17,592 nt of DNA from Pseudomonadota bacterium (GTDB lineage: Bacteria; Pseudomonadota; Gammaproteobacteria; Xanthomonadales; Xanthomonadaceae), in assembly GCA_023453655.1 (NCBI GenBank), contig JAEXTE010000241.1, forward strand, positions 1 to 17,592, read 5' to 3'. Positions 6,421-13,715 of this stretch are shown piece after piece (the stretch's first letter is position 1; each line of letters begins with the position of its first letter). The translations under genes and the position numbers were made by a program. Under the pieces are notes generated by a model. It was not told the origin of the DNA. It made no database searches and saw only the letters and a list, made by a program, of their open reading frames with translations.

Positions 6421-8898
6421 TCAGGCCGCTTCGCGCGGCTGGCGCTTGTGCTGCGGCAGGTCGTAGTAGCTGGCCGCGCGCAGCTCGTGGGTATCGAAGT
6501 CGTCCACGGTGATCGTGTCGAGGGTCAGCGCGCGCAGCTCTTCCAGCTGCCTGCGCTCGTCGGCGGTGATCCAGCCCTCGCGCACGCCTTCGTCCAGCTG
6601 CGAGGCGAAGTCCAGCGCCTCGATATCGCTGGCCTTGAGCGCCTTGAGGAACTTGCGCTCCACCGGCTCGGCGGCAATGGCCTTGGCCAGGTAGCTGTCG
6701 ATGCGCCCGCCCATGTTGTTCTCGCACGGGGTCAGGAACACGCCCTGCGCCAGCCGGTCGCGCGCCTCGTTGGGCGCCATCAGCGAGGCGGCCCCGCGAT
6801 GGCTCAGGCGGTCGCCCGGCGGCACGGCGCGGCGGCCGAGCGGGAACACCACGGGCCACAGCAGCCAGCCCAGCGGCTTGATCGGGAAATTGCGCAGCGC
6901 CTGCGACAGCGCCAGTTCGATCTGGTGCGCGCTGTTGTGGAAGGCCCAGGCCAGCAGCTGGCGGTCGGATTCCGGCGCGCCCAGGTCGTGATGGCGCTTG
7001 AGCACCGCGCTCATCATGTACAGGTGGCTGAGCACGTCGCCCAGGCGGCCGGACAGCGATTCCTTGAACTTGAGCTTGCCGCCCAGCGCGCCCAGCGACA
7101 CGTCGGTGAGCAGGGACAGGTTGGCGGCGTAGCGGTCGAGCCTGCGGAAGTAGCGGCGGGTGTTGGCGTCGCCCGGGGCCGCACCGATCTTCGAGCCGGT
7201 GAGGCCGAACCAGAAGGAGCGCACCGCGTTGGAGATGGCGCCGCCGATGTGGCTGTACAGCGCATCGTCCAGCGCCTCCAGGCCGGCCTTGCCGTCCGGG
7301 TCCTGCGCCGCCTTCATCTCCTTCATGATGTAGGGATGGCACAGGATCGAACCCTGGCCGAAGATCAGCAGGCTGCGGGTCATGATGTTGGCGCCCTCGA
7401 CCGTGATCGCGATCGGGGACGCCTGCCAGGCGCGGCCGCCGAGGTTGCGCGGGCCGAGGATGATGCCCTTGCCGCCGACGATGTCCATGAAGTCGCTGGC
7501 GACCTCGCGGCCCATCGTGGTGCAGTGGTACTTGGCGATGGCCGACGGCACCGACGGCACGTCGCCGCGGTCGACCGCCGCCGCGGTGGCCTGCGACAGC
7601 GCACTGATCGCGTAGGCCTTGCCGCCGATGCGCGCCAGCGCTTCCTCGACGCCCTCGAAGCGGCCGACCGACAGGCCGAACTGCTTGCGGATGCGCGCAT
7701 AGGCGCCGCCGACCACGGCCGCGAACTTGGCGCCGCCGCTGGCGGTGGAGGGCAGGGTGATCGAGCGGCCGACGGCCAGGCACTCGTTGAGCATGTTCCA
7801 GCCCAGGCCGGCCTTCTCGACGCCACCGATCAGCTGGTCGAGCGGCAGGAACACGCCCTCCCCGCGCACCGGGCCGTTCTGGAACGGCGAGTTGAGCGGG
7901 AAGTGGCGGCGGCCCACGTCGACGCCTTCGGTATCGCGCGGCAGCAGGGCCAAGGTGATGCCGATGTCGCGCTTGTCGCCGATCAGCCCGTCCGGGTCGT
8001 ACATGCGGAAAGCCAGGCCGATAAGCGTGGCCACCGGCGCCAGCGTGATGTAGCGCTTGTCGAAGGTGAGCTTGACGCCCAGCACTTCCTGGCCGTTCCA
8101 CTCGCCCTTGCAGACGATGCCGTAGTCCGGAATCGACGTGGCGTCGGAACCCGCGAACGGGCCGGTCAGGCCGAAGCAGGGCACTTCCTGGCCGACGGCC
8201 AGGCGCGGCAGGTAGTAGTCCTTCTGCTGCTGGGTGCCGTAGTGCATCAGCAGCTCGCCCGGGCCGAGCGAATTGGGCACGCCGACGGTCGAACTCACCA
8301 CCGAGCTGACCGAGGACAGCTTCTGGATCACCTTGTGGTGCGCCAGCGCGCTGAAGCCGAGGCCGCCGTACTCCTTCGGGATGATCATGCCGAAGAAGCG
8401 GTTTTTCTTGATGAACTCCCACAGTTCCGGCGGCAGGTCCGCGTGGACGTGGTTGATCTCCCACTCGTTGGTCATCCGGCACAGCTCTTCCACCGGGCCG
8501 TCGAGGAAGGCCTGCTCCTCGGCGGTGAGTTCGGGCTTGGGATAGGACAGCAGCGTGTTCCAGTCCGGATCGCCGGAGAACAGTTCGCCCTCGAAGCCGA
8601 CCGAGCCGGTTTCCAGCGCGATGCGTTCGGTCTGCGACAGCGGCGGTAGCGCCTTGCGCAGGAAACCCAGCGCCGGCGCGGTGAGCAGCGGCTTGCGCAC
8701 GAACGGCAGCAGCAGCGGCACCGCGACCAGGGCGAGCAGGGCGCCGGCCACGACCGTGGCGGTGCGGTCCGCGCCGAGGAACCAGCAGGCCAGCAGTGCG
8801 ACGGCGCTGATCACCACCCAGGTCGCGAGGCGCATGCGGTGGTAGGCCGCGACTGCGCTCGCCAGCAGCAGTGCGAGGAAGGGAACGACGACGCTCAT
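6421..8898 (-). CDS. fadE: Acyl-CoA dehydrogenase, FadE type
   Basis: This 825-residue flavoenzyme catalyses the first step of fatty-acid beta-oxidation, acyl-CoA to trans-2-enoyl-CoA with FAD. The length matches bacterial FadE (about 815-830) rather than the 380-residue short acyl-CoA dehydrogenases. Two hydrophobic segments at about residues 3-20 and 25-72 suggest membrane association. The dehydrogenase core begins near residue 100 (LSQTERIALETGSVGFEGE). It includes CFGLTGPFAGSD and FGLSVGRFEGVEEALARIGG. The conserved TVEGANIMTRSLLIFGQG segment contains E501, at the position expected for the catalytic base. The C-terminal third (about 550-825) matches the FadE-specific DUF1974-like domain. 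ATG 8898 is fixed by GGAGG six bases upstream; longer readings have no such support. It leads a three-gene minus-strand operon and is divergent from a TetR gene. Confidence 0.96.
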   Translation of the reverse strand: MSVVVPFLALLLASAVAAYHRMRLATWVVISAVALLACWFLGADRTATVVAGALLALVAVPLLLPFVRKPLLTAPALGFLRKALPPLSQTERIALETGSVGFEGELFSGDPDWNTLLSYPKPELTAEEQAFLDGPVEELCRMTNEWEINHVHADLPPELWEFIKKNRFFGMIIPKEYGGLGFSALAHHKVIQKLSSVSSVVSSTVGVPNSLGPGELLMHYGTQQQKDYYLPRLAVGQEVPCFGLTGPFAGSDATSIPDYGIVCKGEWNGQEVLGVKLTFDKRYITLAPVATLIGLAFRMYDPDGLIGDKRDIGITLALLPRDTEGVDVGRRHFPLNSPFQNGPVRGEGVFLPLDQLIGGVEKAGLGWNMLNECLAVGRSITLPSTASGGAKFAAVVGGAYARIRKQFGLSVGRFEGVEEALARIGGKAYAISALSQATAAAVDRGDVPSVPSAIAKYHCTTMGREVASDFMDIVGGKGIILGPRNLGGRAWQASPIAITVEGANIMTRSLLIFGQGSILCHPYIMKEMKAAQDPDGKAGLEALDDALYSHIGGAISNAVRSFWFGLTGSKIGAAPGDANTRRYFRRLDRYAANLSLLTDVSLGALGGKLKFKESLSGRLGDVLSHLYMMSAVLKRHHDLGAPESDRQLLAWAFHNSAHQIELALSQALRNFPIKPLGWLLWPVVFPLGRRAVPPGDRLSHRGAASLMAPNEARDRLAQGVFLTPCENNMGGRIDSYLAKAIAAEPVERKFLKALKASDIEALDFASQLDEGVREGWITADERRQLEELRALTLDTITVDDFDTHELRAASYYDLPQHKRQPREAA

Positions 8899-8904
8899 GC
8901 GATG

Positions 8905-8909
8905 CCTCC
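8905..8909 (-). promoter_or_regulatory. Shine-Dalgarno of fadE
   Basis: On the minus strand GGAGG lies six bases before ATG 8898. This decides the start of fadE, because the same frame stays open for a further 60 or so codons upstream without a comparable site. Confidence 0.8.
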
Positions 8910-8954
8910 AGGAAGGAATAGTGGCCCGCGCAGCGGGATCCGCCGTGACGAGCC

Positions 8955-8978
8955 TGACCGTACGGTCGAGTATGGTCA
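8955..8978. promoter_or_regulatory. Probable TetR operator, 24-bp inverted repeat over the fadE -10 region
   Basis: The arms are TGACCGTAC (8955-8963) and GTATGGTCA (8970-8978), matching at 8 of 9 positions around a six-base centre. Nested within is an exact 12-bp palindrome, GACCGTACGGTC (8956-8967). The repeat lies between the divergent fadE and tetR genes, covers the proposed fadE -10 hexamer and runs to about the transcription start. Size and placement are typical of TetR-family operators, so the neighbouring TetR protein is the natural ligand. Binding itself is inferred. Confidence 0.65.
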
Positions 8979-8997
8979 GCGGATTCGCACTTGTCAA
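8969..8997 (-). promoter_or_regulatory. Sigma-70 promoter of fadE
   Basis: On the minus strand a perfect -35 TTGACA (8997-8992) is followed after 17 bp by CATACT (8974-8969), which matches four of six -10 consensus bases including the key A2 and T6. Transcription should begin near 8961-8963, giving a leader of about 60 bases before ATG 8898. The -10 lies inside the inverted repeat 8955-8978, so repression by steric block is expected. Confidence 0.65.
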
Positions 8998-9056
8998 CGC
9001 AGTATCGAATGGGTGACGATACGTTTCCCGACGCCAGCGTATGGACAACGATCGAC

Positions 9057-9689
9057 ATGGCCAGATCCGCCAGCAAGGCTGCTGCAACCCGGACGACAGC
9101 CGACGCCGAAGCCACCGCCGCGAAGCCCGAACGCAGCGGCCGCCTCAGCGCCGACGACTGGGCCCAGGCCGCGCTGGAACTGATCGCCGAGCAGGGCGTG
9201 GCCGCGGTGGCAGTGGAACCCCTGGCGCGTCGGCTTGGCGTGACCAAGGGCAGCTTCTACTGGCATTTCCCCTCGCGCGAGGCGCTGCTGCAGGCCGCGC
9301 TCGAGCGTTGGGAGACGGTCGAACAGCAGGCCGTGTTCGGCACGCTGGAGCGGGTTCCCGATCCACGCGAGCGCCTGCGTTCGCTGTTCCAGATGGTGGC
9401 CCACGAATACCAGTCGCACGTGATCTACAGCGCACTGCTCAAGGCGCTGGACCATCCGGCGGTGCAGCCGGTGATCGACCGCGTGTCCAAGCGCCGTCTC
9501 GACTACCTCACCGCTTCCTTCCGCCAGACCGGGCTCGGCCGCGAAGATGCGCTGCACCGGGCGCGCCTGACCTATGCGGCCTATGTCGGCTTCCTACAGC
9601 TCAACCTGCAGCTGCACCAGGCGCGCATGCCGCAGGAGGAATTCGAGGCGTACGTGGAGCACCTCACGGCCACGCTCGTGCCGGCCTGA
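9057..9689 (+). CDS. TetR/AcrR family transcriptional regulator, probable repressor of fadE
   Basis: This 210-residue regulator has an N-terminal TetR DNA-binding domain (about residues 31-80). Its recognition region reads AVEPLARRLGVTKGSFYWHF, the classic TetR helix-turn-helix, and is preceded by a low-complexity Ala/Thr tail. The helical C-terminal half (about 85-210) would bind the ligand and dimerise. Ligand residues cannot be read, but the location points to an acyl-CoA or fatty acid. I chose ATG 9057; an ATG at 9009 and a TTG at 8991 in frame would extend it by 16 or 22 residues, and none has a strong ribosome site. It is divergent from fadE across a gap holding a TetR-like operator. 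The fold is certain, the target is inferred from position. Confidence 0.9.
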   Translation: MARSASKAAATRTTADAEATAAKPERSGRLSADDWAQAALELIAEQGVAAVAVEPLARRLGVTKGSFYWHFPSREALLQAALERWETVEQQAVFGTLERVPDPRERLRSLFQMVAHEYQSHVIYSALLKALDHPAVQPVIDRVSKRRLDYLTASFRQTGLGREDALHRARLTYAAYVGFLQLNLQLHQARMPQEEFEAYVEHLTATLVPA

Positions 9690-9725
9690 CCGGCGCGATG
9701 TCCAGCGCGGCAAGCCAGTCCGGCC

Positions 9726-9729
9726 GGAG
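9726..9729 (+). promoter_or_regulatory. Shine-Dalgarno supporting the TTG start of the HTH regulator
   Basis: GGAG at 9726-9729 lies nine bases before TTG 9739. No ATG or GTG in the frame gives a sensible N-terminus near the HTH domain, so this site supports initiation at TTG. Confidence 0.5.
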
Positions 9730-9738
9730 CGCTCCGCG

Positions 9739-10479
9739 TTGAGCGTCTCGATCGACCTGGTCAACGCGCTCAAGCGCGGCCTGCGCGCGCAGGGGCTGAC
9801 CTATCGCGAACTGGCGCAGCGGATCGGGCTGAGCGAAGCCGCGGTCAAGCGCATGTTCTCCCGGCGCGCGATGAGCCTGTTGCGACTGGAGCAGATCTGC
9901 GAAGCGCTCGGCATCGGACTGGCCGAGCTCGGTGCCGACGCCGGCCGCGGCGTCGAGCCGATGGCGCGCCTGGACGAGGCGCAGGAGCAGGCGCTGGTGG
10001 ACGATCCGGCGCTGATGCTGGCGATGTTCCTGAGCATCAACCGCTGGCGCCAAGACGACGTGATGGCGCATTTCGCCTTCACCCTGCCGCAGTGGACGGG
10101 GCTGCTGGCGCGTCTCGACCGGCTGGGCATCATCGAACTGCAGCCCGGCAACCGCGTGCGGCCGCTTACCGCGCGCAACTTCCGCTGGCGCACCGACGGG
10201 CCGATGGAGCGCCACTTCCGCAACGCCCTGCTGGGCGACTACTTCGCCGATCCCTTCGACGGCGAACAGGACCGCCTGCTGTTGCTCTCCGGGGCGCTCA
10301 GCCCGGAAGGGGCGAGACAGATGAAGCAGCGCCTGGACGAGGTGGCCCGCGAGTTCGACGGGCTGCTTGCGCGCGATGCCGCACTGCCCGCCGCCGAGCG
10401 CGTCGGCGTGAGCCTGGTGCTGGCGCAGAAGCCCTGGCTGCTGCGCCTGTTCGCACCGTACCGCCGCGCGCGCGACTGA
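9739..10479 (+). CDS. Helix-turn-helix (XRE/Cro-type) transcriptional regulator
   Basis: This 246-residue protein has an N-terminal Cro/C1-type helix-turn-helix (about residues 8-65). It reads LTYRELAQRIGLSEAAVKRMF, then a recognition and support segment ending in EQICEALGIGLAEL. The remaining 180 residues form a conserved-looking helical region without a named motif I can place. It contains WTGLLARLDRLGIIELQPGN, which resembles a small winged or DUF-type element, and may sense a ligand or form oligomers. The start is TTG 9739, because the upstream part of the frame is Arg/Ser-rich shadow sequence of tetR. It begins 49 bp after the tetR stop on the same strand and could be co-transcribed. Its target is unknown; pckG 116 bp downstream is one candidate. 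Confidence 0.82.
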   Translation: MSVSIDLVNALKRGLRAQGLTYRELAQRIGLSEAAVKRMFSRRAMSLLRLEQICEALGIGLAELGADAGRGVEPMARLDEAQEQALVDDPALMLAMFLSINRWRQDDVMAHFAFTLPQWTGLLARLDRLGIIELQPGNRVRPLTARNFRWRTDGPMERHFRNALLGDYFADPFDGEQDRLLLLSGALSPEGARQMKQRLDEVAREFDGLLARDAALPAAERVGVSLVLAQKPWLLRLFAPYRRARD

Positions 10480-10582
10480 TAACGCTGTCATCTCCCGTGC
10501 CGCGTTGCAGCGAGCGCGCCCGTCCTCCGCGCGCATAGACTGTTGCAATTGATACGGACTTTGCCGGTGCTTGCCGGAGTTT

Positions 10583-10590
10583 GGAGAGGA
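10583..10590 (+). promoter_or_regulatory. Shine-Dalgarno of pckG
   Basis: GGAGAGGA lies five bases before ATG 10596. It fixes that start over the in-frame TTG at 10581, which would lie beside the ribosome site itself. The preceding gap (10480-10582) shows no clear promoter; the only feature is TTGCCGG occurring twice, at 10561-10567 and 10571-10577. Confidence 0.75.
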
Positions 10591-10595
10591 CATCG

Positions 10596-12353
10596 ATGAA
10601 TGCAGTTCCGCGCCCGCAGCCGCCGCCTGCGCAGGGGAGCCGGCTTGCCGCGCTCAACGACTGGGTGGACCAGGTCGCCGCCCTGACCAAACCCGACCGC
10701 ATCCACTGGTGCGACGGCAGCGAGGCCGAGTACCGCGACCTGGTCGCGGGGATGCTGGCAGACGGCACCCTGGTCGAACTCAACCAGGACACGCACCCCG
10801 GGTGCTATCTGCACCGCTCTGATCCGCAAGACGTGGCGCGCGTCGAACACCTGACCTTTGTCTGCACCCGCGAGCGCGACGACGCCGGTCCCAACAACCA
10901 CTGGATGGCGCCCGCGCAGGCGCACGAGACGATCGACAGGCTGTTCGACGGCTGCATGCGCGGACGCACCCTGTACGTCGTGCCCTATTGCATGGGCCCG
11001 ATCGATTCGCCGCTGGCGCGCTGCGGCGTCGAGATCACCGACTCGCCCTACGTCGTCGCCAACATGCGGCTGATGACGCGGATGGGCGCCGCCGCGCTGG
11101 CGCGCATCGAGCGTGAAGGCGCGCAGGGCAAGGCCTTCGTGCGCGGCCTGCATTCGACCGGCGAACTCGATCCCGACCGCCGCTTCATCATGCACTTCCC
11201 CGAGGAGCTGGCGATCAAGTCCTACGGCTCGGGCTACGGCGGCAACGCGCTGCTGGGCAAGAAGTGCCACGCACTGCGCATCGCCTCCTGGCAGGCGCGC
11301 CAGGAAGGCTGGCTGGCCGAACACATGCTGATCCTCGGACTCGAGGACCCGCAGGGCGAAACCCACTACATCGCCGCGGCTTTCCCGAGCGCCTGCGGCA
11401 AGACCAACCTGGCCATGCTGATCCCGCCGGAAGGCTACCGCGCCCAGGGGTGGAAGGTATGGACGGTCGGCGACGACATCTGCTGGATGCGTCCGGGGAC
11501 GGACGGGCGGCTGTGGGCGATCAACCCCGAGGCCGGCTACTTCGGCGTCGCCCCGGGGACCTCGGCCAGGACCAATCCCAATGCGCTGGCGACGATCCAG
11601 CGCGACACGATCTACACCAATGTCGCGGTCACCGCCGACAACCAGCCCTGGTGGGAAGGCCTGGACGATCGCGTCCCCGCGCTCGACTGGCAGGGCCGCC
11701 CCTACGACCCCGCCAACGGCCCGGCCGCACATCCCAATTCGCGCTTCACCGTCGCGGCGATGCAGTGCCCCAGCTGGTCTCCGCGCGCGGAGGATCCGCA
11801 GGGGGTCCCGATCTCGGCGATCGTGTTCGGCGGCCGCCGCTCCAGCATCATGCCGCTGGTGTTCGAGGCCCGCGACTGGACGCACGGCGTGCGCGTGGGC
11901 GCGGCGATGGGCTCGGAAACCACGGCCGCGGCCACCGGCGCGGTGGGGGTAATGCGTCGCGACCCGATGGCGATGAAGCCCTTCTGCGGCTACCACTTCG
12001 GCGACTACTTCGCGCACTGGCTGTCGTTCGACCGGCCGGGCGCGAAGCTGCCGAAGATCTTCCACGTCAACTGGTTCCGCAAGGGCGACGACGGCCGCTT
12101 CCTGTGGCCAGGCTTCGGCGAGAACATGCGCGTGCTGGAGTGGATGGTGGCGCGCATCCGGGGCACCGCGGCCGCGGTCGACAGCCCGATCGGGCTGCTG
12201 CCGGAGGCCGGCGCGATCGCCTCGCCTGCCTGCGCACTGGACGACATGGAACAGCTGCTGCGCGTCGATGCCGCCGCCTTGTCCCTGGAGGTCGACCAGA
12301 TCGAACGCCACTTCCAGGAATTCCGACCCCGCCTGCCGCCCGCTATGCGCTGA
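10596..12353 (+). CDS. pckG: Phosphoenolpyruvate carboxykinase (GTP)
   Basis: This 585-residue cytosolic enzyme converts oxaloacetate plus GTP to phosphoenolpyruvate, CO2 and GDP, the entry step of gluconeogenesis. The length fits GTP-type PEPCK (about 600), not the 530-residue ATP type. The kinase loop is [13 protein letters not shown] (about residues 263-275), with C267 at the reactive cysteine position of this family and K269/T270 for phosphate binding. The metal-binding segment GDDICWM follows. Other family landmarks are [22 protein letters not shown], the [14 protein letters not shown] segment, the FGGRR motif and the C-terminal [27 protein letters not shown]. The start is decided by GGAGAGGA five bases upstream. 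It stands after two regulator genes and near fadE, consistent with growth on fatty acids. The identity is certain. Confidence 0.98.
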   Translation: MNAVPRPQPPPAQGSRLAALNDWVDQVAALTKPDRIHWCDGSEAEYRDLVAGMLADGTLVELNQDTHPGCYLHRSDPQDVARVEHLTFVCTRERDDAGPNNHWMAPAQAHETIDRLFDGCMRGRTLYVVPYCMGPIDSPLARCGVEITDSPYVVANMRLMTRMGAAALARIEREGAQGKAFVRGLHSTGELDPDRRFIMHFPEELAIKSYGSGYGGNALLGKKCHALRIASWQARQEGWLAEHMLILGLEDPQGETHYIAAAFPSACGKTNLAMLIPPEGYRAQGWKVWTVGDDICWMRPGTDGRLWAINPEAGYFGVAPGTSARTNPNALATIQRDTIYTNVAVTADNQPWWEGLDDRVPALDWQGRPYDPANGPAAHPNSRFTVAAMQCPSWSPRAEDPQGVPISAIVFGGRRSSIMPLVFEARDWTHGVRVGAAMGSETTAAATGAVGVMRRDPMAMKPFCGYHFGDYFAHWLSFDRPGAKLPKIFHVNWFRKGDDGRFLWPGFGENMRVLEWMVARIRGTAAAVDSPIGLLPEAGAIASPACALDDMEQLLRVDAAALSLEVDQIERHFQEFRPRLPPAMR

Positions 12354-12409
12354 ATACGCAGCCCCGCCGGCGGCCGCGCATGCCATCGCCGGAGCGGTTC
12401 AGCGCTGGC

Positions 12410-12415
12410 TAGAAT
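12410..12415 (+). promoter_or_regulatory. Probable -10 element of the TPR/Asp-hydroxylase gene
   Basis: TAGAAT matches the -10 consensus at five of six bases and lies 31 bp before ATG 12447, which would leave a leader of about 25 bases. No -35 hexamer is recognisable 16-18 bp upstream. The rest of the 93-bp gap after pckG is GC-rich; the CCGCCGGCGG palindrome at 12364-12373 has no loop and no T-run, so it is not a terminator. Confidence 0.45.
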
Positions 12416-12446
12416 GCGGCGACGCTGAGTCGACAAGGGGAAGGGC

Positions 12447-13706
12447 ATGGACGAGCAGGTGGCGTCACTGGTCAACGCCGCGGGCGCTGCCGCGGCAGGC
12501 GGGCGTTGGCAGGAGGCCGAGCGGCTGTGGGGCCGCGTCCATGCGCTGGCCCCGGACAACGTGCAGGCGATCTTCAGCCTCGGGGTCCACGCTTTCCAGC
12601 GGGGGGATCGCGCCGCCGCACTGGGTTACCTGCAGCAGGCGCGCATCCGCGCCCCGCGTGATCCCATGATCCCGCTCTCCCTTGCACGCGTGCACCACGA
12701 CGCCGGCGCCGCCGAACTGGAGTGGAACAACATCCTTGCGGCGCTGGAACTCGATCCGTACTTCCTTCCGGCGCTGCTGGCCAAGGGCGAATTTCTCGAG
12801 CACCAGGGCAGGCCCCGCGCGGCGGCCGGGGTATTTCGCGATGTACTGAAGGTCGCGCCCGACCAGGCGCAATGGCCTCCCGCGCTTCAGCGCCGCCTTT
12901 CCCATGCGCGCGAAGCCGTTGAGCGCGATACCGCAGAACTCGTCGACTACCTTAACGAGCGGCTGGCCCTGGGGCACGGGGGCGCGGATGCGGCGCGCAC
13001 GCCGCGGTGGGACGAAGCGGTATCGATCATGGCCGGGCGCTCCCGGCCCTACCACTCGCAGTGCAACCAGCTTCACGTGCCGCGGCTGCCGGCGCTGACG
13101 TTCTACGATGACGTGCAGTTCGCCTGGATGCGCGAGCTGGAAGCGCGCACCGACGCGATCAAGTCAGAATTGCAGGAAATGCTGGCGAGCCGCGGCGAAG
13201 AGTTCGTCCCCTACATCCAGTACGGGCCGGGCGATCCTGTCAACCAGTGGGACAAGTTGAACCATTCGCGCAACTGGAGTGGCTTCCATCTTTACGCGCA
13301 TGGCGAGCCGGTGCACGAGCACCTGGCCCAGTGCCCGGTCACGGCCGAAACGCTGGCGCTGGTGGACAAGGTGGAGATCGCCGGGCTGTGCCCGAATGCG
13401 ATGTTCTCGGCCCTGGCCCCGGGTGCGCATATCCCGCCGCATAGCGGCGAGACGAACGCACGGCTGGTTGCGCACCTGCCGCTGGTGGTGCCCGAAGGTT
13501 GCCATTTCCGCGTCGGCTACGACTGGCGTCAGTGGCGCGAAGGCAAGTGCTGGGTGTTCGACGACACGCTCGAACACGAGGCCCGCAACGACAGTGCCCA
13601 GCTTCGCGTGATCCTGATGTTCGACGTGTGGAACCCGCTGCTCTCGCTCGAGGAACGGGCAATGGTGACCACCCTGGCCGGGGCGATGCGGGACTACCGT
13701 GCCTGA
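12447..13706 (+). CDS. TPR protein with aspartyl/asparaginyl beta-hydroxylase domain
   Basis: This 419-residue protein has tetratricopeptide-type helical repeats over about residues 1-150 (for example NVQAIFSLGVHAFQRGDRAA). They are followed by a 2OG-Fe(II) oxygenase domain of the AspH/LpxO family (about 215-395). The iron ligands should be H332 in IPPHSGETNARLVAHL and H377 in FDDTLEHEARND, the two-histidine pattern of AspH enzymes. R339 and nearby residues fit 2-oxoglutarate binding. AspH enzymes hydroxylate Asp or Asn side chains in proteins or peptides, while LpxO relatives act on lipid A; the TPR part favours a protein partner. No signal peptide is seen, so it is probably cytoplasmic. ATG 12447 follows GGGGAAGGGC. 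Its 3' end converges with a TPR-sulfotransferase gene, 9 bp apart. The substrate is not known. Confidence 0.9.
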   Translation: MDEQVASLVNAAGAAAAGGRWQEAERLWGRVHALAPDNVQAIFSLGVHAFQRGDRAAALGYLQQARIRAPRDPMIPLSLARVHHDAGAAELEWNNILAALELDPYFLPALLAKGEFLEHQGRPRAAAGVFRDVLKVAPDQAQWPPALQRRLSHAREAVERDTAELVDYLNERLALGHGGADAARTPRWDEAVSIMAGRSRPYHSQCNQLHVPRLPALTFYDDVQFAWMRELEARTDAIKSELQEMLASRGEEFVPYIQYGPGDPVNQWDKLNHSRNWSGFHLYAHGEPVHEHLAQCPVTAETLALVDKVEIAGLCPNAMFSALAPGAHIPPHSGETNARLVAHLPLVVPEGCHFRVGYDWRQWREGKCWVFDDTLEHEARNDSAQLRVILMFDVWNPLLSLEERAMVTTLAGAMRDYRA

Positions 13707-13715
13707 CGCCGCAGA

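Noticed and set aside
6388..8649. Plus-strand frame of about 750 codons opposite fadE
   Set aside because: Antisense shadow; the product is Arg/Val/His-rich without motifs, while fadE has a promoter, Shine-Dalgarno and family features.
10488..12386. Minus-strand frame of about 630 codons opposite pckG
   Set aside because: Shadow of pckG third-position GC bias; pckG has complete family motifs.
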